Positions 34,401 through 43,399 of a stretch of 64,000 bases of DNA are shown here, one piece after another. How positions within the stretch are numbered: position 1 is the stretch's first letter; the number at the start of each line of letters is the position of its first letter. The notes below the pieces were generated by a model. It searched no databases, was not told where the DNA came from, and saw nothing but the letters and a program-made list of their open reading frames with translations. A program made the translations under genes and the position numbers. The DNA is from Eumeta japonica (Eukaryota; Arthropoda; Insecta; Lepidoptera; Psychidae), in the NCBI GenBank assembly GCA_005406025.1, contig BGZK01001550.1, positions 1-64,000 on the forward strand, read 5' to 3'.

Positions 34401-35460
34401 GTAATTGTACACACAGACTTTGTAATTTCAATTATTTCTCTTGATTGTGCAGGTACAAAAAGCACTAGTGGAGGGAACAATGGTACCTTGCATAAATGCC
34501 AAGCCATACCATTATTCAGAACTACTAATGACTCTCCCAGACCTGGCTGGTCACTTCTTCCCAAGAGCGAGCCTTACCACATGCCGAGCTATGATAGATG
34601 CATTGGGCATCACCCTATATAGACCCAATTCGTGAGTAATCTTTTTCTAATAGAAATTATAATCAGTCATGAATCTGTATTATCATAAATAATTTACCTA
34701 TTATCAATTAAACCTTTACTCCAAAATGATTCTTGCCATCTGCACATTTTTTCTTCATTGTATTTAATATATTGATCATATAGACAATTAAAACTGCAGT
34801 ACGCAATAAACGCTTTGTGTGTGGCCCCGCGTCCTGCAATTGAGGTGTGCTCAAATACGTTACCACACTGCCTCGCTTCAAAATTGAATTCATTGTTTTC
34901 TTTGAAAATATTAAGAGTATGCTACACTTTGTAGTCTGTGATAAATGTGTTATAACAGAAGAAATAGTGTAAATCACTAATATGTTTGTCCTTAGTTTTC
35001 CCTGCTGGTAATAGTGAAAAACAGCTTAGTTTTCATGCGTTGTATAATGTGTGTACAAAAAATATTTATATCTACCATAATGTTTATCAGACTTAGCTTA
35101 CTTGATTTTGGATGAATCACAAAGAAATTACCACTGAGTTAAAAAGTACGATCTAGTAGTCATCATATTTCTATAAATGTTTTTTGTTATTTTTTCTTTA
35201 TTAGGATCCAACTGCAAGTGCTGCGTAACTCTGGTAAATGCAAGTCGGCGGCGGCGGGCGAGAATGGACTTGCCCTCGTGCAGATTCGGGACGTGATGCA
35301 GCACATGTTGCAGTTCAAGTATATGCTGCGCTCGGGCCCTGCGGCCGACGAGCCGCCACACGCCGCGCCTCGGCCCGCGCACGCCCACCAGCCCGTCACC
35401 GTACACGCCGGCGCACATGTCTCGCACCAGGTGCCTGCCAAGAGAGCGCGGGCTACATAA
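21437..35460 (+). CDS. Gene 1: unnamed putative nuclear protein, 675 aa, seven coding exons
   Basis: Exons 21437-22400, 26680-26972, 29161-29289, 31434-31519, 32029-32149, 34453-34631 and 35205-35460 total 2028 nt and join in frame at GT-AG borders to a TAA stop. The start is the first in-frame ATG (MTEPLVKVKTE); upstream the frame opens only at a GTG. Residues 1-50 hold a VKTE SUMO-type motif (8-11) and an Ala-rich helix. About 98-321 form a Cys- and aromatic-rich block (WDTLGKCHIPYIF, YSCTCIRSYYITEVEA, FYNFLDVCYNKLL) that looks globular. 322-531 are Gly/Ala/Gln/Pro-rich and probably disordered. 532-620 form a second compact block (ALVEGTMVPCIN, ELLMTLPDLAGHFFPR, CRAMIDALGITLYRP). The end, AKRARAT, is a candidate nuclear signal. 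I do not recognise the family. Layout suggests a transcription or chromatin cofactor; this is inference. Confidence 0.85.
23025..23800 (+). repeat. Quasi-periodic element R3, copy B (intronic)
   Basis: The first half (23060-23390) is a run of 'gattccgatc', 'ttttgattc', 'cctggtccca' phrases. The second half (from 'gattcaggaaaagacgtaac') aligns along its length with 62090-62430: 'atattacttggagatagtgt', 'taatggcagaagtatg', 'atagctaatttcgtagtaa', 'atttttccaaaaattatacatg'. About 700 bp are shared with copy D. Confidence 0.65.
25640..25960 (+). mobile_element. PIF1/Helitron-type helicase relic
   Basis: The + strand translation reads VGLKENTTLHTYCF near 25646-25690 and LIIDEISMVGVEVLEM at 25761-25810, then IGDFNTTF and NVIFIGNLYQL after a frame change. 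IIDEISMV is the Walker B (motif II) segment of PIF1-family helicases, and GDLYQL is the following motif III, with Asp replaced by Asn here. Stops and frameshifts show it is dead. In insects such fragments usually come from Helitrons, but a retro-copied PIF1 cannot be excluded. Confidence 0.65.
26408..26549 (+). mobile_element. MITE family M1, copy 2 (intronic)
   Basis: The 24-base terminal inverted repeats start 'acagtacaacacacaaaatt' at left and end 'tttggtctgttgtactgt' at right. Interior as in 5690-5853 ('gaattgcctatgaatgatg'). It ends 130 bases before exon 2. Confidence 0.75.
26680..26972 (+). CDS. Gene 1 exon 2 (residues 322-419)
   Basis: Acceptor 'ttgtttcag' ends at 26679; the phase-1 Gly codon is completed by GT. 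Encodes GSIASSGGQWTRAPPAPPP, then a Gly/Val-rich run, RGRRATTQRHSP, and LSAAAMQALSNGWNIPG, ending AQ before GTTAGT (phase 0). A MITE sits only 130 bases upstream. Confidence 0.85.
27332..27600 (-). repeat. Dispersed repeat family R1, copy B (intronic)
   Basis: Inverted relative to 4510-4792: starts 'tcaaggcctctttgtataat', contains 'tgacagctgtg', 'aaagacaaaaatacttgttt' and 'ggatcatcc', and ends near 'cattatcgtcc'. An extra palindrome 'ggatcatccttagatgatcc' lies at 27422-27441. Confidence 0.6.
27850..28255 (+). repeat. LINE/SINE tail-like repeat (intronic)
   Basis: Contains 'aaatcggttaaataattttt', 'gagaatagcatacacaaaca' and 'cagaaacacaaaaattctac', the pattern of RTE-type 3' tails. Diverged; boundaries uncertain. 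Confidence 0.4.
29161..29289 (+). CDS. Gene 1 exon 3 (residues 420-462), Ala-Gln repeat
   Basis: Acceptor 'ttgtgtgtag'; 43 codons in phase 0. Starts AQAQAQAQAAQQAQAVA, encoded by a GCGCAG/GCGCAA hexanucleotide run and therefore prone to length change, then RYSNAIAATVGMPQHRGN and AAAAQ before GTAAGC. Weak-pyrimidine acceptor. Confidence 0.8.
30362..30440 (+). repeat. Dispersed repeat R4, copy A
   Basis: 'catttttctgcaaatattca' then 'taatctccttttttaaaaca' and 'gccaaagaaaccataacaaa'. Related copies at 42680-42790, ~43134-43200 and 59664-59760. Confidence 0.5.
30742..30900 (+). repeat. tRNA-derived SINE fragment
   Basis: 'gtggccaaacgattaaggg' resembles a pol III A box (TRGCnnAGYnGG) and 'ggtttgagtcc' at 30790-30800 resembles the B box (GGTTCGAnTCC). 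The spacing is about 30 bases, as in tRNA genes. No complete cloverleaf can be drawn, so a decayed SINE head is more likely than a tRNA gene. Confidence 0.45.
31434..31519 (+). CDS. Gene 1 exon 4 (residues 463-490 plus two bases)
   Basis: Acceptor 'gtatttacag'. Encodes FSNSAMTMAMNQQPPPPLVG then SSANTTNM, ending AA before GTGAGG. Failure to splice would give Lys-stop at once (AAG TGA). Confidence 0.8.
31520..32028. other. Gene 1 intron 4
   Basis: 509 bases, AT-rich, nothing recognisable inside. Confidence 0.7.
32029..32149 (+). CDS. Gene 1 exon 5 (residues 491-531)
   Basis: Acceptor 'cctaaacag'. Encodes NVGPQVSSALNGHSTSH then GDTRKRLTPIPEIPNNSG and SHTPYK before GTGATT (phase 0). Ser/Thr/Pro-rich; RKRLTP is a possible NLS or phosphorylation site. 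Confidence 0.8.
32150..34452. other. Gene 1 intron 5
   Basis: 2.3 kb. Contains R3 copy C. The remainder is AT-rich with no frame or repeat that I can support. Confidence 0.65.
32450..32640 (+). repeat. Quasi-periodic element R3, copy C (decayed)
   Basis: Starts 'actagcttttaccagtaact' then 'gcgtctgcatg' and continues with 'tgatctcattctgattatga', 'ggttctgacctcc' phrases. Same start as copy A and same periodic style. Confidence 0.45.
34453..34631 (+). CDS. Gene 1 exon 6 (residues 532-590 plus two bases)
   Basis: Acceptor 'gattgtgcag'. Encodes VQKALVEGTMVPCINAK, PYHYSELLMTLPDLAGHFF, ASLTTCRAMIDALGITLYRP then NS split at TC|GTGAGT. No low complexity, so a folded domain is likely. Confidence 0.85.
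34632..35204. other. Gene 1 intron 6
   Basis: 573 bases. No feature beyond donor GTGAGT and acceptor TTTATTAG. Confidence 0.7.
35205..35460 (+). CDS. Gene 1 exon 7 (residues 591-675, stop TAA)
   Basis: Acceptor 'ttctttattag'. Encodes SIQLQVLRNSGKCKSAAAG, ALVQIRDVMQHMLQFKYMLR, then a Pro/Ala/His-rich tail and the basic end VPAKRARAT. This exon is strongly GC-biased compared with its surroundings, so several other frames are also open; the joined frame is the supported one. Confidence 0.85.
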
Positions 35461-35658
35461 TCATGGTTTGGGAGCCAAGTCTATCAAATACCATATGGTG
35501 AAATATGTTACCCAGTAACAAGATGATCGTAAATGCATTTGTCTTATGTGATTTGATAAAAAAGAGGATGTGCTAAATGTACAATTAGAACAAAAAGCAT
35601 GAACAGTGTTAAATATGTGAATATTGATTATCAAGAAAATTTTAATGAAATTTTTGTA

Positions 35659-35664
35659 AATAAA
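35659..35664 (+). terminator. First candidate polyadenylation signal of gene 1
   Basis: AATAAA 199 bases after the stop codon, in 'ttgtaaataaacatg'. Further AATAAA copies near 36350 and 36427, and others to ~40110, could give longer 3' UTRs. Confidence 0.45.
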
Positions 35665-38600
35665 CATGTTAGCATTTAGATGTAGATTAGGTATGGGGAT
35701 TATTGTTAAAAAAATTGAGTAGATAATCAGGGTAATTGTTATTTAGAAGGAAGCCACTATTAAACAAATAATTGCAAAGGGGCTTTAACAAAAATCCTTT
35801 TGCAAATGAAACAAATAGGTAGCCTGGATATGACAAACAAACACAATATGTCTTGCAAAGGCATTTTGCTTTGTTATGTTTATTTGTATATCTATGTAAA
35901 TAATAATACAAACAATGTGTAGAATTAATAGGCGTACATTTAACCGACAAGATGGTGCATCACATAATTGCTCTTTCCAATAACTTGTTAATTAATCACC
36001 AGTAATATTAAAGTTTGAATAGTTTATTTTAAAAAGTACCACTGAATAAAACTGGACTGATGTGAATATCAAATAGTTTAATTTCCATCACGTATGTGAA
36101 AGGACTGCATCAATGCACTGGCAATTCTCCCAGTGTTTTAGATGTGTGTAGGCGATGGTGGTAACTTATTATAAGGTGGTCTTGAATGCTTGTTTGTCTC
36201 CTTTACTGTGATAAATGCTGTCAATGTTTTTTTGATGCTTGATTCATGTATTTTCTTATTTAATGTCAAAAAATGTCATAAACAAGTTACTGGAAATACA
36301 ATTTTATTAAGCCTAATTCAACATACATGGCACACCAAATATTTTGTAAATAAAACGTACTACTTACTTTTTTATATAAATTATTACTCTATGAAAATTT
36401 AGTCAATTTATGTGTATTTATTTGTAAATAAAATATTTAAAAAAAGCTTGAGATCTTACCAAGATAGGTTATATCACAAATGATATTTAACGCAAGACTG
36501 AAACGTTTAGTTGTAATTTCTGTGCGATACAGTTTTGTCTCTCACGTTAGTTTCAACTGTAAAAATTTAATGTTATAGGTTTAAAATATCTGTCACAATT
36601 TGTGATCATTTTGTATACTGAAATGTTACGTGGTTCCTATAGATTTGGTGAGGATGTGCCGTATAGTGGCTGCATGTGGTTATGATTTTAGCTCTGCTGG
36701 ATGTTGAATCTGGAGAATAGAATTAAAATGTTCGATTTACTTATATTCAACTTGTATTATGAACATGCTATGATTAGATTGATTTTGATACTTTCAAATG
36801 AATTATGTTTTTAATGTGGTTCTACGCATGTACATATGCAGGGGTGTGTAAAAACGACCCATTTTTATAGATAAATGTTGCCGCCAAAGAAATGATCGTC
36901 TTATTACAAATTTTAATCCCACTTTTGCATAGATAGTTTAAATTTGGAAAATAACTAAAAAATTCAAATTCCTGCCAACGAATTAGAGTGTTATTCTAGA
37001 AAATTACAATTCTTGTCTTATTTGGGTACAACTGTGTCTTATTTTTAAGCATCAAATGATTCTCCAGCACATCTTGGTTTTTGTCAATCTTTGTTCCAAT
37101 CAGGGAACTCGGCCTGTGCTACTATTCTTGAAGGAAAGTCAGTTAGACACATAACTTTACCTGCATATTTACATTTGAATGTCAAAGGTTTTCCTTTTGT
37201 AATAGGTGCATGCATAATAGAAAAAATTTGTTTAAGGGCTTTGAAATTAAAAGAGGGATGTGTTTAATCAGCAGTATTTAATATCTCTACTGAAGCCACA
37301 AATTCACACACCATACACAAGAATATTCATATGTATCACTTCTTGGACTTGCACCGGTAACCTAGCGTTAAATATAAAATGGCGACACCACCCCATGTGG
37401 TGATTTTAAAACTTTACAATTATAGGACATTTAAAATCAACATCAGATTTTCTTTTATGAAATATTTGTATTGTAATGACAGGCTCCACGCCAGTATACA
37501 CCAAACAGAGTTACCGCATATTGCTTAATTAGGTTACTATAACACCTTCAATATTTACTTGAATGTCATTTATGAACGTTTTCTTATTCTCGATTTTTTT
37601 TTCTTTGGTAGCTGAGCAACGAATCTATTTGGCCTATCAGTCCCTGATAGTAAATATTATTTTCTTATTCATCAAAACCAACAATTTCACATTTTTAAAT
37701 TATTGAAATTAAAATAAATTGTATAGTATAAATCGCAAAACAGCATTAGTGCTCCTAAATTTTTGACTGTTTAGAACTGACTGCTTACTCCCATACAAGT
37801 CGAAAGTCAGGAGAATCTCGATCCTCCATTGAAGACATGCATTTATAACATCATTGCTTTTTTGGGGTTGTACTTTTTGAGCCTATTTTGACATGTTTTT
37901 ATAGATATAATTGGCCCATCACTTTGGCAATCATAATCATACTCAAAACTCTCGAGTTTTAAACTGAGTGAACTGTAGTTACATGATCATACAAATATTA
38001 TTAATTTAACCTTAATATACACCACTATAACAGCCCACCAGGCAGTGTATTTAGCCGAGTGTTTCAAGATTTTTAATATCACCAGTTGCATTAGTGCCTC
38101 CTAAAAAATAAAACTACTCATTGCAACTCTCTTTTTTTTTGTTGCTATGTACACTTTTTATTTTTTGGAATGCGTCTGGATCTTTTGGTTATTAGACTGA
38201 CCTTTTACACTTTTGCATGATTTACATTCAGAATTCCAGTCCCGAATAAAGGAAATTTTGTTGTAATCTGTAATCATCTTCATCTGACTAATATTTGTGT
38301 ATGAGCACATTTAAAACTAACATATTTGAATCTTTGCAATTGCGAAGCAATGAAAAAAAGCAAAAAAGAACACAAACACTTGGAAAATTTGACAAAACTA
38401 ATATGAGTTGGTGAAGCATTGTACATGTAACACCATAATATTAATATCATTGCCATGCATAGCTACTTAATTAATATAGTTCATAAAATAAATAAATCTA
38501 AATGTGGGTATCTAGAAGCAAAAATCAAACACTTGATTAGGCATGTTACAATACAGACATAGGTATATTCCTTCAATACCATGTTTTTATATTGGTATTT

Positions 38601-40884
38601 ATAAATTTGCATTTATTTCCCATAAGGGTTGGCAGAGATTCACACCAGATCACATGGTGTGATCCTTTGCATACATCACTTGCTTCAGTGATATCCAGCA
38701 ATGGTTTCACATAAACTCATTGATTTTGGATGCTTAAAATTTGGTCTATATAAGATACTACATACAATAGCCTTTGTAGTTTCCTGACATTCCATATTTT
38801 GCTGCATATAATATCATGTTTTCAATGATCCATCTTCCACTACAACTACAAAAAATTACAACAGTATGGTTTTGTAATTTCTTGTACTAGCTTAATAATA
38901 AAATAATGAACTCTAATTTTTGTGGAATTGATGAGACTCTTGAAACCAAATGTATCTATTAAAATTTGTAGTGCTATGACACAACTAATTGGGTTACTAT
39001 ATTGGCTTTAAACCACACCATTATCTTCATAACTTAATAATGAATAGTTATAGTAACTTGAAATGTATGTTTTACAAAGACTTCAATGTCATGCCATGTA
39101 GCGAGGGCTTTTTATGAAATAATATTTTTTAGTCTGTGAGGAATGACAGCGCGAGTGACGTGACCATTGTCGCGACTACGCGACGACAACACGGGCTACA
39201 ACTTAAAAGTTTTGTGAAAAGGTTTTCAAATAAAAATGAAGCCAATTTTTTCATGCATTATTTATCTATGCCTATACTTTCTATATTTATTAAAATGAGT
39301 AGCTTCTACATACCCTTGCATATATTGATCAATAAAATCAATCTGCATATGGACACTTGTAATAATTTGAATGTACACTTTTTTGGTTTTTGAAATTAGG
39401 ACATGTTTATATTTAACCTGAAATTTAAGATTTATAGTAATTTTATATTTGCTCATCATTTCAAGTTCAATTTCTTCAGGTTTGTATTTGGTAAAAGCTT
39501 AAATAGTTTCACTAACTAGATCAGTGATATTAGTGTTTGTCATTAGTTGTATTTGCACATGCAGTAGAATTGACATTGTTCACTAGTTAATTATTTATTT
39601 TTTTGTTTAAATTTATACAGTCTAATATAAACTTATTCCCATTTAATTATGTTATGTGTTAGTGTATGAGTGGTGCGATACTTTGCGTTTCGCCTTTTCT
39701 GCCTATAGTGATAAATAAGATGTCACAAGCGGTCTGCTTTGTAAAAGCAAGTGTGAGAATATTGTTTTTGAGTTCTGATTAAAAAAAACCCAGTATTGAG
39801 CATGTGTAAAGGGCCAATTATTCTATGGCATTTTACATGCTGTAAAATAAATGTATATTATAATGATTCCATAAACTTTTTGTACAATCGTATGTGAAAT
39901 AAGTATTCTGCAATAAATATTAATTTAGGTTTTATATAATAAAATTTCTTCACTGCTTGAGCTGTTGTAATTATAGATTGTAATTAAGCTTTCAAGAAGG
40001 TGATGTAGGGATTATAAAAAGATCTTTTTTGTAAAACACCACTATGTCTGATAGTGAAATTATTTATGATGTAATAATAATTGTATAAGTATGCACACAG
40101 GTTCTAATGAAATAAAAAGTTTATGTACACCAATTCTGTTCTATGAAATGGATAAAAATAATGAATTATAAAAATTATTTATATTAAGTATTTTATTTGA
40201 AATTGAAATCTTAGTTTATTTCGAAATAAATATGATGTGTGCCAGAAGGTGAGTAGAGGTCAAATATGGCGGTCGTAGTAATGTCATGTACAACATGATA
40301 TAAGAACACTCAGTTATGTATATAACACAATATCGCCTATTTTCATTTTGACGGTTTGCAATGGCTCTACAAGATTTATGGCATTTCATATAGACATAGA
40401 ATTTTATTTGCCATTTTACAATGCAGTTTATATGGTATACTAAAACATTAATGAAACTTATATTTAATACTAAGTGGTTCACTGTAGCGCTGACTGAATG
40501 GAGTGAATGATAAAAAAAAATATCTAATACATTCCATATTGTGTCAGTACATGATATTTTACACGTAATAAAATACAGGATAGTATGTGTGTATGAATGA
40601 GTATTATAAATGTATATATGCATACATGTGTTATATAGCGTATATGTGTGTGTGTGAGGATGCATATGGGACAGTGTATAATGACAGACGTAACGTCACG
40701 ACCCGAGTATCAGGAGCTAACTCCAGCTTTATTTGCATAAGGTTCGTTTTAATTGCAGTTTTAAGCTGGTAATTATACTTATGCTTTTGTCCACTCAAAA
40801 CTGAGGAATGTTTTCCAGCATTTGGTTGCTGCATATTTAAAACTGTACGTATGTATTGCATGTACATTTCTAGTTTACCTAAGG
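35665..40884. other. Long AT-rich 3' flank of gene 1 without a gene
   Basis: About 5.2 kb with no supported frame. Several AATAAA sequences leave open how far the 3' UTR reaches. A GC-rich spot at 39130-39205 ('gacagcgcgagtgacgtgac', 'gactacgcgacgacaacac') stands out and is unexplained. The frames at 40216-40888 are low-complexity and AT/CA-rich. Confidence 0.5.
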
Positions 40885-41640
40885 CCATCTGTAGGTGCTA
40901 GATCTGCTTACATGATTTAGGTTTTGCAGTGATCTTTTCGGTATGGCGTTGATGCCTGTCGTGTTCGGGTAGGGCGTCACATGCACTCGTGCCGGAATTT
41001 TTAAGCAATACCGAACCCAAGCATTTTGCACTGCATTACGCAGCTTGTTCGAGATAATAACCAAGGGCCGTATACTAACTACATATGTATAATTGAATTT
41101 TGAAAGTATCAGAGAATCCCACAAATTGACCCGCAAATTTGTGAATTACGAATTCGTGAAGTGCTTTAGGCCCATAGAATGAGTTTCTTACAATTTGGCT
41201 ATGTGACTTTCAAAACGTAGTGACTCGCCCATCAGGATGTCTAGATTGCGCGACTTTGACACTTGTTCCACCTGATCTAGAATAAAACCAGCTGGTTTAT
41301 GGTTAGCTATGTTCTTTATCTGACGCGGAGAACCAAATAATATAGTATTTGATTTACTAGGATTTAGTACCAAAGAATCTGATTTCAACCAAGTTGTGAT
41401 ACTCTCTCGGCATCTTTATTTTTGCAAAGGTTTGAACAGTATGTATCCCATTTAACCCTAATGATATTTTTGGGTTAAATGAGATATATCCTTGAATATC
41501 GTCAGTATATAAGTGGGAGTTACAATACTTTATGACATCGCGGATATCTGCAGTGTATTATATAAATAGGACTGAACCCAATATTGAGCCCTGTAGCACC
41601 CCTCTATAGTACGTGGTTTTAATAAAAGTACGTTGTTACA
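40885..41640 (-). mobile_element. LINE reverse-transcriptase fragment (relic)
   Basis: Reading the - strand from 41610: YRGVLQGSILGSVLFI, then SHLYTDDIQGYISFNP near 41490 (the catalytic box, here TDD for the usual ADD), then KSDSLVLNPSKSNTILFGSP, VSKSRNLDILMGESLRFESH, and CDSLILSKFNY-like DSLILSKFNYTYVV and RNAVQNAWVRYCLKIPARVH. This is the palm-to-thumb part of a jockey/CR1-like ORF2. Frameshifts and stops interrupt it, and both ends are missing. Confidence 0.8.
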
Positions 41641-41699
41641 CTTTCCATGTTATCCGCACAGATTAGTTTAGTAGTAGGTGTGTTACTATGAAACTAGTG

Positions 41700-42228
41700 T
41701 AAACTAAAGTGCACCAGGCAAAGAGCGTATCTTATGGCACGATTTTGTTGAGAAGCGTAGTTTTTCGGCAATAACTCAAAAACGGTGTATCCGATCATGT
41801 TCCAAGTGATTTTCGTTGAAAATATTTATTAAGCGTTACCTTTGTAATTTTTTTCATATTTTTTATACACAGAAATAGTGAGATGGGAACATAATTTCTG
41901 CAAAATTCGGAGCGATTATTTCCGAAATTATTCATATAATCAGAAAAATTGCTTAGAAATCTTAAAATTTTTTCAAAAGAACTGTCGGAATGTACTACTC
42001 GTTGATGTATGCTGAAAAAAAAAACCAGTTTCTGTTAACAAATATATGTTTATTTTTGTTATTTAACCACCAAACTAAGTAGCGGCTTATATAAGACATC
42101 TACGCTGCATGTTTCATCAATACACATCTTATAGATTTTGAATAAAATGCCTGTACGTAGCGACAGACGGACGGACATGACGAAATTATAAAGGTTTCGT
42201 TTTTGTCATTTTGACTGAGAAACCTAAT
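41700..42228 (+). repeat. Dispersed repeat R2, distant copy
   Basis: Same order of phrases as in 12925-14672: 'gtgcaccaggcaaagagcgt', 'ttgttgagaagcg', 'ggtgtatccgatcatg', 'aatatttattaagcgtta', 'accaccaaactaagtagcgg', 'agacggacggacatgacgaa'. It ends in 'gactgagaaacc'. Confidence 0.65.
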
Positions 42229-42348
42229 AAAAATTTTCATGTCTATTTAAGAAAATACGTATGGTCCCATCCATGCTACGTAAATGTACTAGGTATAGTA
42301 ATGATTATTAACTGTTTTCTTTTTAAAGGGAAGGAAACATAAACTTAC

Positions 42349-42548
42349 AGCGGTATGCTTTAAAGTTATTTGGAATAAATAACTACTGACTGTTAAAGTT
42401 TTATTGAAAACTAAACACACTAAAATACGGTGTTTTAACTTTACTATTGACAGTCAATAGTTAACTAAGGTAATCATAGATATATTGGCATTTGTACATT
42501 GAACATTAGCAATTAAATTTTGTAATTGTGAGTATAAAGCACACCGCT
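42349..42548. mobile_element. 200-bp MITE-like foldback
   Basis: The ends 'agcggtatgcttta' and 'taaagcacaccgct' are inverted repeats, 13 of 14 matching. Inside, 'gactgttaaag' and 'ctttactattgacagtc' form a second weaker pair. No coding capacity. Confidence 0.55.
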
Positions 42549-42679
42549 ATTAAAATGGTTTTTGTCATTTATGACTACATGGATAAAATACCTCTGTTTC
42601 TATATAAAATAAAAAAAAAAAACATTAAGGTCACAATCATAGAATAGAAATGGAGTAGAATATAAATACTTAGTATCAC

Positions 42680-43020
42680 AAAGTACAGTAGTATACAGAA
42701 TGAATTCGATAATGCATCTTTTCGTAAATATTCATAATCTTTTTAAGAACAAATTTGCCTGAGTAACTGTAACAAAAATGTATCATTGAAAAGACATCAA
42801 ATAATAGAAAATAATATAAATACAACCCTAATAAATTCTCGATCAGACTGCAAATGCGGGCGCGTTCGGGTCGTAGCGCGACGAACTCTTATCAGTGTGA
42901 ATTCGCGATTGATCGCGGCTGTGCAAAGAGGATTACTGGCCGGCCGCGCTATGCGTTGCGGCGTGGTAAATACGCGTCAGCTGTTCTGAGGTTGTCAGTA
43001 CGACGTTTCTACATATCTAC
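42680..43020 (+). repeat. Dispersed repeat R4 copy B followed by a GC-rich block
   Basis: 42712-42790 repeats 'gcatcttttcgtaaatattc' and 'gcctgagtaactgtaacaaa' wording of R4. 42840-42995 is a CpG-rich block ('gcgggcgcgttcgggtcgta', 'ggccggccgcgctatgcgtt') resembling in composition the block inside the 47320-47900 element; both end near 'cagctg'. Confidence 0.45.
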
Positions 43021-43399
43021 GTAGTAATGTCGTAAATAATGAGAACGTCTGTTCTCAGCTATTTTTCTCAGAAACAGCTACTTTAATGATTAGGTTTCTT
43101 TAGAAAGATTGTTTTATAAGGGGAGGAAATTACGCAAATATTCATAATCTTCTCATCCATTCTGCATGAATCTCAGTATTGCTCTGAGACAATTATGTCA
43201 CACCTCCATGTCAAACCAAAATTAAATCGAAAATATCTTTGTTCTGTAAACAATGGAATAACCCTTGAAATATGTCATTACTACATATTTCAAATGATGA
43301 TTCGACTTAAGAACAATGGACAAGAAGCTCGAGGGCCGCTCTTTTTTTCCTCGTGGACACAAAATATTGAATGATGAGTAAAATTAGTACAACACCTAG

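Noticed and set aside
35128..35501. Several overlapping open frames on both strands (up to 99 codons)
   Set aside because: Shadows of GC-rich gene 1 exon 7; only the frame that joins exon 6 at TC|G has support.
40216..40665. 149-codon - strand frame rich in His, Tyr and Thr
   Set aside because: The start is encoded by a CA/TG-rich low-complexity run; no domain, no homologous wording, no splice support.
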